Below, piece after piece: positions 35,613 through 46,712 of a stretch of DNA of 64,000 bases. The number at the start of each line of letters is the position of its first letter. The first letter of the stretch is position 1. Source of the DNA: Gymnorhina tibicen (taxonomy: Eukaryota; Chordata; Aves; Passeriformes; Artamidae); the NCBI GenBank assembly GCA_013399875.1, contig VXAZ01002122.1:276916-340915 (forward strand), read 5' to 3'. The notes beneath the pieces were generated by a model. It worked only from the letters and a program-made list of their open reading frames with translations. It ran no database searches and was not told the DNA's origin. The translations under genes were made by a program, and so were the position numbers.

Positions 35613-36544
35613 AAATGCACTCAGTGCTGTTTGTCACAGGGACACGAGGGACAGCCAAGGTGCAGCTCTTCAGGGCAGTTTTGGTGATTCCTGGAGCCTG
35701 TGCCAGGCAGCAAATCCCTGAGAAAGCGCAGGAATGGAAGCTGAGGCTCTGTGTGTTCCTGGACTGGGCTGGCAGGGCCCTGGTCGTGTTTTCCCCCAGC
35801 ATTCCCCTGGTGATTCCCCTGAAGTGGCTCTGTGTTTCCACAGGAACACACAAGAGCTCATCTGGCTCCTCATCCCTGGAATTGCTCCTTGGCTGCTGCC
35901 AGGAGTTAAGTTTGGATCTGCTGCAGGTTGTAACTGTTCAGGTGCTCCCCACCTTGTGCCTTCCGCTTTTGCTGCTCGAAACAGAGAATTTGGCCAGTGG
36001 GATTTATCTTTCTCCCTTTCTGAAGGGTTGTTTTGGGGTGGGGGGTGCTGTGGCCCCAGTTTTTCCCAGCTTTGTTGCTGGGCTGTGGCTCTGGGTGCGA
36101 GCTCTTCCCTGGCTGCAGCTGTGCTGCCGTTGCTGTTTCATGGTTCACTTCCAAGGCAGGGTTTGGATTTCATGCTTCATTATTTTTTCCTCCCCGTTGT
36201 GTGGCCATTTGTAAACCGAAGGTGAATTGCACGATGTGTTCCTGCCAGGCATGCCGAGAGCACAGATCCTGAGGAGAATCTGGAAATCTTTCCCCTCTCG
36301 GATGCGGGGGTGATGTTTTTGGGTGGCTTTTACCCCTCGAGTCCTGGCACTTGCTGCAGTTGAGTCCCTGTGTCCCAGTCCCCCGGTCCAGGATCCCTGG
36401 GTGGATGTTTTAGTGGAGGGATTTTCCCCCAGGGAAGGGATTCTGCCCATCTGCTACTGGGATCAGGGGAGGGAAAGGAGCATCTTGGCTGTCCTGGCTA
36501 ATGCCAGCCCTGATGGTGGCTCTGCAGGTGTTTTATGGGAATAT
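35613..36544. other. Unique non-coding stretch
   Basis: A 199-codon + strand frame covers part of this stretch but starts in the CR1 tail and reads as hydrophobic low-meaning sequence. No exon is supported. Confidence 0.45.
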
Positions 36545-36778
36545 ATGGAATCCTGGAATGGTTTGGGGGGGAAGGACCTTAAAGCTCATCCAGTTCCATG
36601 GGTGGGGACACTTCCACTATCCCAGATTGCTCCAAGCCCCATCCAGCCTGGCCTTGGACACTTCCAGGGATCCAGGGGCAGCCACAGCTTTTCTGGGATA
36701 TCTGTTCCAACCCCTCCCCACCTTCACAGGGAAGAATTCCTTCCCAATATCCAATCTAAACCCACTCTCAGTTGGAAA
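36545..36778 (-). mobile_element. CR1 LINE 3' fragment, antisense
   Basis: GGAATCCTGGAATGGTTTGG, CTTAAAGCTCATCCAGTTCC, CTGGCCTTGGACACTTCC, CAGCCACAGCTTTTCTGGG and TTCCTTCCCAATATCCAATC, in antisense CR1 order. Confidence 0.92.
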
Positions 36779-37151
36779 ATATGCCTGGTTTTTTGAATAA
36801 ATGTTTGCATTTTTCTCTCAGTAGCAGCTGCTGAGGCCCCACGCACCTTTGCAGCTGACTCTAAGTAGGATCCCACAATAATCATCAATATTTAACTAAC
36901 AAAAAGGGACTTTCATGTTAGGGAACTGTTTTAAACCAGCCAGGTTTTAATGTGTAAACTGTTTTCACTTCTCACACGTTCTGGTGAGTGTTCGCTGTTC
37001 ATTATGGAATTAAAGACTTGTATTCCAGCCTCTATTCCACCCCCCTTCCTTAGAGATCTGTTACAAAGTGAGCTGGATCTCAAACGCTTCCTAAAGTTAA
37101 ACCAAAGTGGTGCCTCCACTTTTAAAAGGAAAACGTCTTTGTTGAGGGAGG
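36779..37151. other. Unique non-coding stretch
   Basis: AT-rich DNA without a supportable gene or repeat, leading into the left arm of the inverted repeat. Confidence 0.5.
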
Positions 37152-37358
37152 GATAGAATCACGTGCAGATGAGGAGTTTATCGATTCAGTATTTTCCCCT
37201 CCACATTTTGGAAGCTGAAGTCGAACCATTCACTGAGATAGAAGTAAAAATGGTGGGGGGAAGATAAAAATTCCAGAAGGTATTTTATCCAAAATACAGC
37301 TCATGGAGCCTGATGCTCCTGGGCAAAGCCAGGAGGGCAACAGGGGAAAAAAAAAGGG
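37152..37358 (+). repeat. Inverted repeat, left arm
   Basis: The 207-bp left arm is homologous, in reverse complement, to 38295-38505 (211 bp). The core 37277-37355 differs from its partner at only about one substitution and one indel; the outer 120 bp are clearly homologous but more diverged (for example TTCAGTATTTTCCCCTCC shared, AAGCTGAAGTCGAACCATTC versus AAGCTGAAGCCAAACCATTC). The family is not recognised. A frameshift and stops relative to the partner argue against coding. Confidence 0.85.
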
Positions 37359-38294
37359 TTATTGGAGTTCTTCCTACATGGATTCATTGTTCATATCAGT
37401 GATGCTCTCCAGGGAATAGATGGTCCTTGTGAGCACACAATTACGTGTGGATGGATGGAAATGGGCTCCAAAAGGGGGTGATTGCATCCCTAACTCCACG
37501 TGAGGGTTGGATTGTCCCTTGGAAAGGAAAAGGCTGCTCAGGGCCGGGCAGTGCTGCCAAGCTCCAGCCTGGGCGGTGCGAGCTGGGGCACTGCTGTCCC
37601 AGGGATCCCAGTTCTGGGGGTTCCCAGTGAAACCACTCAGTTCTCGGGCTGGAAGTGCTGCAGGAGGAGCTGGGCTGGGTCAGGGTAACTCAGCTTTACC
37701 CCCATCTTTGTGTTCCAGAGTCCGAGTTCCCTTTTTGAGCATCCCAAGGATGAGCTCCCCAAAGGTGCTGAGGTAATGTGGATTCCTTGGACAGGATTAA
37801 CTTGTCCTGACAAAAAGCCATTTCCCAGCCAGCCAGGGCTGGGTTTTGCCCTGGAGCTGTGCCTGCAGAGCAGAGGCAGAATAATTTTTGCTCATTAAAA
37901 CCAAGCATTTGATAGCAAAGCTGCCTCCCCCCCTCAGCTGGGCTGCCCAGCACAGACACAAAGCATTAACTGGAGGAAAACCCAACTGCACAGGAGTTTG
38001 CTCTCCCTGCCAGATCCAGACAATTAAGGATGCTCCTATCTTGGCATCTGCACTATTATCTGCTCGTGTTTCTGTGTTTGGTGTTATCTACTCGTGTTCC
38101 TGGTGGTTGGAGCCTTATTTATGGATAAAATAATTTTGTCTATATTGAATTTTGCTGCCATTTTCTGGCCCTGTCAGAGGGGTCTGTGAGAAGGAGAATC
38201 CTCTGAAGGGGACAAAAAGGGTTGCATGAATATATAGGGAGGTGCAGAGTCCCAGATGGCCACAACATGAGTTGATTTACATTAGAACACCCCC
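37359..38294. other. Spacer between the inverted-repeat arms
   Basis: About 936 bp of unique sequence. It includes a possible 54-bp exon (37719-37772) and AT-rich DNA near 38080-38160. Nothing else is recognisable. Confidence 0.45.
37719..37772 (+). CDS. Possible 54-bp internal exon, unidentified
   Basis: A pyrimidine-rich run ending TTTGTGTTCCAG precedes base 37719, and GAG|GTAATG follows base 37772. The interval is exactly 18 codons and open in one frame (SPSSLFEHPKDELPKGAE). Splice-site agreement is moderate and such short intervals arise by chance, so this is only a candidate. It lies between the arms of the inverted repeat. Confidence 0.12.
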
Positions 38295-38505
38295 ATTTTT
38301 TCCCTGTTGCCCTCCTGGCTTTGTCCAGGAGCATCAGGCTCCATGAGCTGTATTTTGGATAAAATACCTTTTGCAATTGATATCTTTCCTCCCCCCTTTT
38401 TACAAGATGCTTCTTTCTGGGTGAATGGTTTGGCTTCAGCTTACAAAATACGGAGGGGAAAATACTGAAGTCAATAAACTCTTCATTTGCACACAATTCA
38501 ATCCC
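38295..38505 (-). repeat. Inverted repeat, right arm
   Basis: Reverse-complement partner of 37152-37358, with near-identity in 38295-38371. The minus strand happens to be open for 139 codons across this arm, but the same frame is broken in the left arm. Confidence 0.85.
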
Positions 38506-39284
38506 CAGGTGATAAGTGGCATCTTCAGGGAGCGAGACAAGGAATGGCAGCAGCAGCAAGGAGTCATTTAAAAAAAAAAAGCTCCCAGAAATGAGCTGCT
38601 ATTTACAGGGCTCAGTGCAGTGGTTAATAGTCATTCATGAAATCACACAATAAAATCCAAGTGCACTGTCAGCTCTGTCACAGTGACATTGAGCGGTACA
38701 GGTAATGTACAGCAGCTTCACGTTACACCCCGTGACTTTGTATTTTAGCTAAAATTAGGCTTTGTTTTCTCCTTTTAAACAGGAGAGAAAATGCAGGCTG
38801 GAGCAGAGGAGAGAGAGGAGCAGGATTTTTTGAGCTGGAGAAATGAAACTGAGACTCTTTAACTATGCTGTTGCTCCAGCAGAAGGTTCTAGGCCAGTGT
38901 TACGGTGCCTTTGTACTGGTCTAAGCCGTGGCTCTGTCAGTTGTTCCAGTAAACTCCACCAAAGCTACCTCAGGCCTGGGGTTCAGACGTGTCCTCACAC
39001 TGTGGGAAGAACGGAGGGGTTTGTGGCTCCTGTTTGCCCCCAGTTTTTGTGGGATTATGTAAGTGCCACCCATGCGTTGAAGGGGCTTCAGTGGCTCCCC
39101 GTGAATCCAGTGGCATCCCTGGAGTGTTCATTTCATCAAGGGGTGCTGGCACAGGCGGCTGAGGAGCTGCTGCTGAAAGAGCTGAGTAAGTGCTGAGGAT
39201 GCTGAGAGCAGAGGCTGAGGAGAAAATGGCTCTGTCAGGCTTTGCTGTGCTCACTTTTTGGGCAGACAGCACTGTCAGGAAGTT
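38506..39284. other. Unique non-coding stretch
   Basis: Contains an A run at 38569-38580. A possible exon end, AAAGAGCTGA|GTAAGT near 39185, has a perfect donor but no convincing acceptor. No gene can be assigned. Confidence 0.45.
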
Positions 39285-39350
39285 GGAATCATGGAAAATG
39301 CTGGCTTGGAAGGGATCCACACAGATCATCAAAGTCCAGCTCCTCCACGC
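39285..39350 (-). mobile_element. Short CR1 LINE 3' fragment, antisense
   Basis: GGAATCATGGAAAATGCTGG, CTTGGAAGGGATCCACACAG and ATCATCAAAGTCCAGCTCC match the extreme 3' end of CR1 in antisense. Only about 65 bp remain recognisable. Confidence 0.7.
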
Positions 39351-41692
39351 TTGAACCAAAAGGGAACTGAATTGTCTTAGTGCAGGAATCTTGATCCCAA
39401 ACTCTCCTCCCTCCATGGGTGGATGACTTTCTCTTTGTGGTGTTCCTGGAATTCTCAGTCCACTCTGAGACATTCCTACATTTGTAAAGGGTATCACAGT
39501 TTGTTCCTGCCATAATGTGTTTATTTTCTCTTCCTTCCAGCAGATGTTAAGCAATTAGAGAACATGGCAGAGCAACATATTTATACAAATGAAAGGAAGT
39601 GAGGAATAAATGCTGGGAATATTGGGCTTCCTAATAAGATTAATTCAGGAGAGCACGAATGGGGAAGGAGAGCCCCAGCAGCACGTGGGCGTTTGTCAGG
39701 GACTGGTAACGTGCAAGATACCTCATTAACAGGGGGAGGTAATTACAGACACACCCCACGGCTCCAATTGTGAGTCCATTGGACAAGAATGAATGGATGA
39801 CAAATCGTATGGAACGTTTAGAATCAGGTGGTGAGAGGTGTGGATCTGTTTCCAAGCTCTTTTAGGGAATTCTTAGCAGGTGTGGATCCTGTACTGAGCA
39901 GGATGGTGGGATGAGCCCTTCAGCCTCCTGCCCGGGGTGTGATGTGCTCTGCCAGGGAAAAAATTGGGAAAATGGCAGCAAATCTCCCTATCCCTGAGCC
40001 AGTGCCTGAAGATGTGCAGAGAACTGCAATGGCCAGGATTAAAAGCACTCCTTCCTCTCTTTTTCGGAATCCCTGTCAAATCCTTCAGAACCACTGGCAA
40101 CCAGCTCGGAGCAGTTCCTCGTGGATGCAAGGGGCTGCTCTCAAAATCTTGTGTTATGAGCCAGGAGGTTGGAATTGGAGCTGGGAGTGAGCTTTTAACT
40201 ACTGTTCATCTGCTTCAGCTTGAACAAATGAACTGGAGAAAATAAGGATTTGCTCTGATAGCACCAAATTCTGCGAGAAAATGGGGTTTGAATTAGAGCT
40301 CCAGGAGCAGCAGTCGGTGGGCAAACCACTGAACTCTTAATCCCCCGGTGATTTGTTTGTAAGAAAATCTTGTTTAAATTTTAAAACCCAAACCAACAAA
40401 CAAAACAACCACGCCACCCAAACCAACCATACCCAGGCAGTGTTGGCCAGTTAATTGGCTTTTGTGGGAGAATGTCTGGTTTAGGGACTGCTCCATGAAC
40501 AGGAGCTGTGGGGAAAATGCACAAATCAGGCAGGAGTTGGGTTTAAGGATCCCTGTGCAGGGACAGGATTTGCTGGCAGTGAATATTTGGAGGGGGATGC
40601 TTGGATCTCCTCTTTGCTCAGCCATGCTGGGTACCCAGGAAACACTGAGTGTGCACTAAAGCATCCAGGGAGTCTTTGCCCAGGGCGGGCTCAGCTCCAC
40701 CTCTGCCAGCCGTGTGCCAGCTGGGCAGATGTTCCTGCATCTGCCTTGAGGTGGGGAATGGACTGGGTGACCTCTGGAGCTTCCTTCCCTCCCTGCGCTC
40801 TGAGCGTGCCCGAGTGCTGCACGCGTCTGCCGGGAGCACCGGGAGAGCGCAGGGGGAAGGGCTGGGATGGATGTGGGTGCTTCCCGCTCTTCATCCCTCA
40901 TCCCAGGAGATGCCGCCTGCCCTGGGGAGTGCGTGTTCAATAAGGCATCTCTGCCCAGCCCTGCTTCTGCAGCGACATCTGTGAAAGGTGAGCAGGGGCA
41001 AGTTTCAGAAGAGGAGATAAAATTCCCAGCCCAGCCCGCTGGATGTGTTCTGAGCATGCTGCTCCTGCCCCTGGTTCTGTCAGATGGATTTCCCTGTTTC
41101 AGCAGCGCTGACACCCCCCTGCATCTGCAGCTGGGTTGATAAATCCGGGCTCCATGGAGTCTGCTCCCTGCACGAGATCCTGGTAGTACAAGGTACTTAT
41201 CCATGTCTGTCCCTGCACGCCACTGCTGGGAGGGCAGTATTTAAAGCACAGCTGAGAGGCTGCAGGAATTTAAGATGCAGGAACTGGCTCCTGGCTCATC
41301 AACATAAATGAGCCATCTCAAACGTGTGAGCCTGGCTGCTCGGAGCAGTTGGAAGTGTCAATCCTGAAGGGTCTGGGTTCACAATTTCATGTTTGCTTGC
41401 TATGCCAGACACAGCACATCTTGAATCGCAGCACAACGTCCCCTGGTAGCGTTCCTGGGAGTCTGGTTCCCAGAGGAAAGGAATCCAGTTCATCAGCACT
41501 GTTTGGGTGGTTTCTCTGAAAGGCTTCCATCCAGATGATGTGACAATTTGCAGGCAGCAGGGGCTGGGATGGGGGTGCTTCTGAATCACAGACGAGGCTT
41601 GGAGATGGAGAGGAAGGAGGAGGGTGGGAGAATAATAAAAAATGAGAGAGTGTTGGATCTGGGTGGGGCTGGGGCTGTAGGGAGGGATAATT
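39351..41692. other. Unique non-coding stretch
   Basis: No gene, RNA or repeat could be supported over 2.3 kb. A somewhat GC-rich patch is at 40680-40930; the frames there are short and unconvincing. Confidence 0.45.
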
Positions 41693-41955
41693 CACAGAAT
41701 CAGGGAATGGTTTGAGTTGGAAGGGACATAAAGCTCATCCCATTCCACCCCCTGCCATGGGCAGGGACACCTTCCACTGTCCCGGGGTGCTCCAAGCCCT
41801 GTCCAGCCTGGCCTTGGGCACTGCCAGGGATCCAGGGGCAGCCACAGCTTCTCTGGGCACCCTGTTCCAGGGCCTCACCACCCTCAGAGGGAGGAATTCC
41901 TTCCTCTATCTCATCCAAACTCTCTGTCCGTTCAGAGCTGACTCCCATAGTCCCA
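41693..41955 (-). mobile_element. CR1 LINE 3' fragment, antisense
   Basis: CACAGAATCAGGGAATGGTT, AAAGCTCATCCCATTCCACC, CCATGGGCAGGGACACC, CTGGCCTTGGGCACTGCC and CAGCCACAGCTTCTCTGGGC, then AGGGAGGAATTCCTTCC. A clear antisense CR1 end. Confidence 0.92.
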
Positions 41956-43556
41956 AACACACCTCCTGGTTCTCACATGAGCTGGATCTTGATGAAGAGC
42001 AGGTTTTTGGCCACTTTCCCTCTCTCCTTCAGCTGCCTCTGCTGACTGTGCCTTGCTCCCTGGGCAGCCCAAAATCCGATGCTGTTGTAGCATCCTCCAG
42101 ACTTGGGTACCAGGGTGGGTCCAGCCCCTGCGGGTGGTGCTGGAGCACCCTCAGAACTTTTCCCCCTCAAAGCCAGGCCTCGTGTGTTTGCTGTTCTTCC
42201 TCAGCTTTGGAGCACTTGTGCTTCTTAGCTCGGGGACCGTTTTTCATCGTGGAGCGATCCCCCCTCCTCTCCTGTGGGCTCTGAGCTAATCTCACACGTT
42301 AGCAAAAGAATAAACTTTTTAGCCTGGAATAATTGTATTCTCTATCAGTGACAGAATCTATTTGGGTTTTTTCCCTCCCTCCTTTAAGTGGCAATTTTAC
42401 ATGGTGGAAAACTTTTTAATTCTCTTCTGCAAGCTACATATAAAATATAACAGATAGGCAAAAAGGGGTTATCAAAGCTATCTATTTTTCTTGGCATTCC
42501 TGTAATTTAATAAACTGTTTGAGTTCTACTTCTGCAGTTCATGACATCACCAGAATAAGCCCCATCCTTTGATTAATGGCTGTTCAATCAATCCCCCTCC
42601 CCACGTTATCTCCAGTTTAATGGGAGCCAAGCTAATTCTGGAGAAGTTTGGGTTGGGGAGCTGGACTAAATGACTTCGGGACCACTGCGGTGGTGGCAAC
42701 ACCAGCTGGAGGAGATTTTGAGACAAAATGGGGAGAAATGCTGTTCAGTGCTGTGGGGGAAGGTGTTTCTGTCCCAAAATATTGCAACTCTGGGTGGTTG
42801 CACCTCCTGCAAGTGGCTGCTGCATCCTCCAGCTTATTCTGGCTTTGCTGGAGCACCAAGGGTTGGATTTTTACCCAGGAGAGGGGAGACTTGCCCCAAA
42901 ATTGCTGTGAGTTTTGCAGATCTATCAGCAGGGCAGGGCAAGGGCAGTTTGAAAGGGACAATCTGGTGTTTAAAGGCAGAAAGTGCAGTGGTTTCCATCC
43001 CGGAGTACCCATCCTGCCTGTGCTGCAGCGTGAGCCTCACAGCCAGCATTAACAGATGATTTCTAACATTCACAGCTGGTTTGGGGTTTAGTTTTGGTTG
43101 GTTGGGTGCCCGAGAAGGATCTGCTGTGCAGCCACCACGGGGCTCGCACACCCCTTCCCTTCGGAGATTCGAGTGACGCTGCCCCCCGAAACTTCGAGGG
43201 AGAAGAGACCCACCAGGGCTGTGCCTGGTGAGGGACCTGGGAGCGGTGAGGAGGCAGCAGGATCAAAGTGAAGCCGGCCCTTCTGCAGCAGGGCTGCCCT
43301 GCTGGGACCGTGCCGCGCTCAGCCCTGGCAGGAGGGCACGGCGGGGTCACGGTGGCACCGCGCCACGGGTGGCCCTTATTCCCAACAAGCTGCATCCGTG
43401 TCACCTGCAGTGTCCTCGCTGTAAGGGCCTTGTTAGGGGACTTCCAGGAGCTTGGAACAAATCCCCAGAGCCCCGGCAGTGCAGATGGGTTTGGATTATT
43501 CACTGAGTGAGCTGGATGTGGGAGGGGAGGGGCATTTTCTGTCAGGAGCCACTGCT
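41956..43556. other. Unique non-coding stretch
   Basis: AT-rich at 42280-42620, where TTTAATAAACTG-type text may be regulatory; the rest is ordinary. Several overlapping frames of 90-214 codons at 42630-43710 on both strands show no family features. Confidence 0.45.
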
Positions 43557-43690
43557 CACAGAATCCTAGGATAGCTGGGGTTGGAAGGGACCTCTGGAGG
43601 TCAAGGCAGGGACACCTGGAGCAGGTGACACATGAATGTGTCCAGGTGGGCTTGGAATGTTTCCAGAGACAGAGATCCCTCTGCATTCCC
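43557..43690 (-). mobile_element. CR1 LINE 3' fragment, antisense
   Basis: CACAGAATCCTAGGATAGCT, GGGGTTGGAAGGGACCTCTG, TGTGTCCAGGTGGGCTTGG and TTTCCAGAGACAGAGATCCC correspond to an antisense CR1 end of a subfamily different from its neighbours. Its 5' side faces the + strand CR1 at 43917. Confidence 0.75.
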
Positions 43691-43916
43691 TTCCCAATTT
43701 GCTGCACACGCTGTGCATCAGAAGCACTTTTCCATTTGGGTTTCCTGGCTGGAAAGGCTGGGACAGGGATGGTTCTGTGTTGGGATGTGCTGGGGCAGCT
43801 TTAGCTTCGTGCATGGACACTGGGGACAGGAAATGGGACCCTGTTCCCATCGTTGTCATGGACCCCTCCGTGTGTTGGAGTGAGAGAGAAATTCAGCTCC
43901 CCTGGTGTTGGCAAGG

Positions 43917-44182
43917 AGGTGGCCCCAAGGTATCCCAGGAGAGGTTTGGACTGGGTTTGGGGGGAAATTCCTTCGTGGAAAGGGTGGTCAGACATTGGAA
44001 GGGCTGCCCAGGGAGGTTTGGAGTGCCCATCCCTGGAGATATCCAGGGAATGCCTGGAGGTGGCACTCCGCGCTCTGGGCTGGGGACAAGGTGGGCATTG
44101 GGCACAGGCTGGGCGTGATGACCTTGGAACTCTTTTCCAGCCTCAGTGATCCTGGGATTCTATTCCATGATTTATGATCCTC
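43917..44182 (+). mobile_element. CR1 LINE 3' fragment with terminal octamers
   Basis: GTGGAAAGGGTGGTCAGACA, GCCCAGGGAGGTTTGGAGTG, CCTGGAGATATCCAGGG and GACCTTGGAACTCTTTTCCA, ending in ATTCTATTCCATGATTTATG, remnants of the ATTCTATG octamers that terminate CR1. Same type as 32691. Confidence 0.9.
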
Positions 44183-45345
44183 CAGCTGTTGAAACATCTC
44201 AGGTCTGTCACACCCTGAGCCCTGTGATCCTTTTCCTGGTGGAAGGAGCTGCTGCCACCACAAAAATCGGGGAGAAGTTGGGCAGCCGTGGGCAAACTCT
44301 CACCTTCGGTCCTGCCCAGCTGTGCAGGAAATCCCAGAGACTTTCCTAGCATTCCAAATCTGACCTATTCCTTGTTTCCCTGTGTCCCGCTCTTTCTCCT
44401 TGCACATATTGACCGTTGGCTCTGGAATGCTCCAGAAAATAACCAGCTGTTTCCTTAAGTGGATTTGGTCAATCCCTCAAGCTGACAGATGATTTTTATT
44501 ATGTACTATTACTTAATGAACTCTTTTGTGGCAAATGTAATTCAATCCAGATCCTGATTCCCAGTTTGTCATCAGTCCTTTTATAAAGGAAGAAAAATGG
44601 GAAAGGACTTGATGATTCCTTTATCTTGTTATGCTAATTGTGTTAGGAATATTGGAGGAAAACAGGCAGTGCGTTGAACAGGAGGAAAGTCCAAGCTTCC
44701 ACTCCACTTAAAGAAAATGGGAATTTAGTGGGGCAGAACGGACCTGGTTTGAGCCAAAGGAAATGCTGATCCAAGTTTTGGGTTGGAAAACGGTAAGTAA
44801 ATAATCATTTTGCTCTGTAAAGTTATTTTTCAAAGGAACTGTGGAGCAGCCACAGTGGGGGAACGGATCCTGCAAGAGAATCTTGGGGAAAATTCAGCAA
44901 TGAGCTAGGAAAGAAATGAGGATTTGCCCAGGGAGCTTCATGTGACATCCAGTAGTGATGGAATGCACTGAGAGGGAGTTTGGGAATTGGTCAAGGTAGA
45001 GGAAAAGTTTTGTGACTTTTGTGCCCTCCAGATCCTGGTTTGTGTCCCTGAGAATTTATTTTCCTGTGGTTTGTGCCCTTAAAATGGATGGATGAAGCCT
45101 TTGAGTTCTCATTTCCCAGAATTCAGCTTTTTATTTTGTAAAATGGGGGTGATTTCTCTTTCCTGTCTCTTACAGAGGTTTGGGAGAAATGTGTTGGGAA
45201 AGGCTGGAACTGCACATTTCCAGGTATGAGTAAAAAGCTGCTGCAAACTGGAATCCTCCTGTAGGTCCATGTGGGAGCACAGCCATGAGGTGGATAATGG
45301 GGAAAAAAGGAAAAAAAATTGATGAGGCTCTTCATTTGGTGTCTT
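44183..45345. other. Unique non-coding stretch
   Basis: AT-rich parts at 44440-44660 and 44790-44830; no gene or repeat found before the minisatellite. Confidence 0.45.
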
Positions 45346-46396
45346 TAATCCCATGCTGGAAACAGGGCAAGAATTCTGAGTGGAGAAGCCATGTAATCCT
45401 GCCAAAACAAGACAGGAATTTTGGGTGGAAAACCCATGTAATCCTGTGCTGCAAGCAAGGCAGGAGTTCTGAGTAGAGAAGTCGTGTAATCCTGCTGAAA
45501 TAAGGCAGGAATTCTGGGTGGAGAACCCCTGTAATCCTGCCGAAATAAGGCAGGAATTCTGGGTGGAGAACCCCTGTAATCCTGCTGAAACAGGGTGGGA
45601 ATTTTGGGTGAACTGCTGTAATCCTGTGCTGGAAACAAGGCAGGAATTCTGGGTAAAGAAACCATACAATCCTGCCGACATAAGGCAGGAATCCTGGGCA
45701 GGGAAGCCCTGTAATCCCGCTGAAATGGGGCAGGAATTCTGGGTGGAGAACCCCTGTAATCCTGGTGAAACAGGGCAGGAATTCTGGGTGGAGAAGCCAT
45801 GTAATCCTGGTGAAATAGGGCAGGAATTTTGGGTAGAAAATCCATGTTATCCTGCTGAAAAAGGGTAGGAATTCTGGGAAGAGAACCTGTGTAATCCTGC
45901 CAAAACAAGGCAGGAATTCTGGGGAGAGAACCCCTGTAATCCTGGTGAAACAGGGCAGGAATTCTGGGAAGAGAACCTGTGTAATCCTGCCAAAACAAGG
46001 CAGGAATTCTGGGGAGAGAACCCCTGTAATCCCGGTGAAAAAAGGGCAGGAATTCTGGGTGGAGACCCCCTGTAATCCTGGTGAAACAGGGCAGGAGTTC
46101 TGGGAAGAGAACTGGTGAAACAGGGCAGGAATTCTGGGTGGGGAGCCCCTGTAATCCTGTGCTGGAAACAAGGCAGGAATTCTGAGGAGAGAAACCATGG
46201 AATCCTGCTGAAACAAAGCAGGAATTCTGAGGAGAGAAACCAGGTAATCCTGCTGAAATAAAGCAGGAATTCTGAGGAGAGAAACCAGGTAATCCTGGTG
46301 AAGCAAGGCAGGAATTCTGGGGAGAGAAACCAGGTAATCCTGGTGAAGCAAGGCAGGAATTCTGGGGAGAGAACCTGTGTAACCCTGCCTTGGCAT
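45346..46396. repeat. 45-bp minisatellite, about 23 copies
   Basis: Units of 45 bp (occasionally 48), each with GGCAGGAATTCTGGG followed by GAGAA, a short variable stretch, GTAATCCTG and then GAAA. Clean 45-bp spacing is visible between 45504, 45549 and 45594. Adjacent units differ by a few substitutions. Because 45 is divisible by three, frames stay open on both strands, including a 354-codon minus-strand frame with 15-residue periodicity. No start context, splice site or codon signal supports translation. Confidence 0.93.
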
Positions 46397-46582
46397 GCCA
46401 GTGTTCCTGACTGAGGCAGAGCTCTGGTTTAGACTCCTTGTGCCTTAATGCTCCTCCAGTGTCATTCCTTACACGGCCTGGAGGGAGCTTGGCTGATCCT
46501 CATATCCCTGATTTCCGGCTGAACATACCCCAGGGATAGATCCAGTTCAGGCTGCTTGTCTCTAAGAAATTAAATGTCGATG

Positions 46583-46712
46583 AAATCACGGAATGGTTTG
46601 GGTTGGAAGAGACCTTCAATCCCATCCAGTGCCACCCCTGCCATGGGCTGGGACACCTGGCACTATCCCAGGTTGCTCCAGCCTGGCCTGGGACACTCCC
46701 AGGGATGGGCTG
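46583..46712 (-). mobile_element. CR1 LINE 3' fragment, antisense
   Basis: CACGGAATGGTTTGGGTTGG, CAATCCCATCCAGTGCCACC, CCATGGGCTGGGACACC and CACTATCCCAGGTTGCTCC, in antisense CR1 order. Confidence 0.88.

Noticed and set aside
35615..36214. 199-codon + strand frame
   Set aside because: Starts in a CR1 tail, overlaps a second long frame in another phase and has no recognisable features.
45332..46396. 354-codon minus-strand open frame with repeated peptide units
   Set aside because: It coincides with the 45-bp minisatellite; the period is divisible by three, so open frames arise automatically on both strands.
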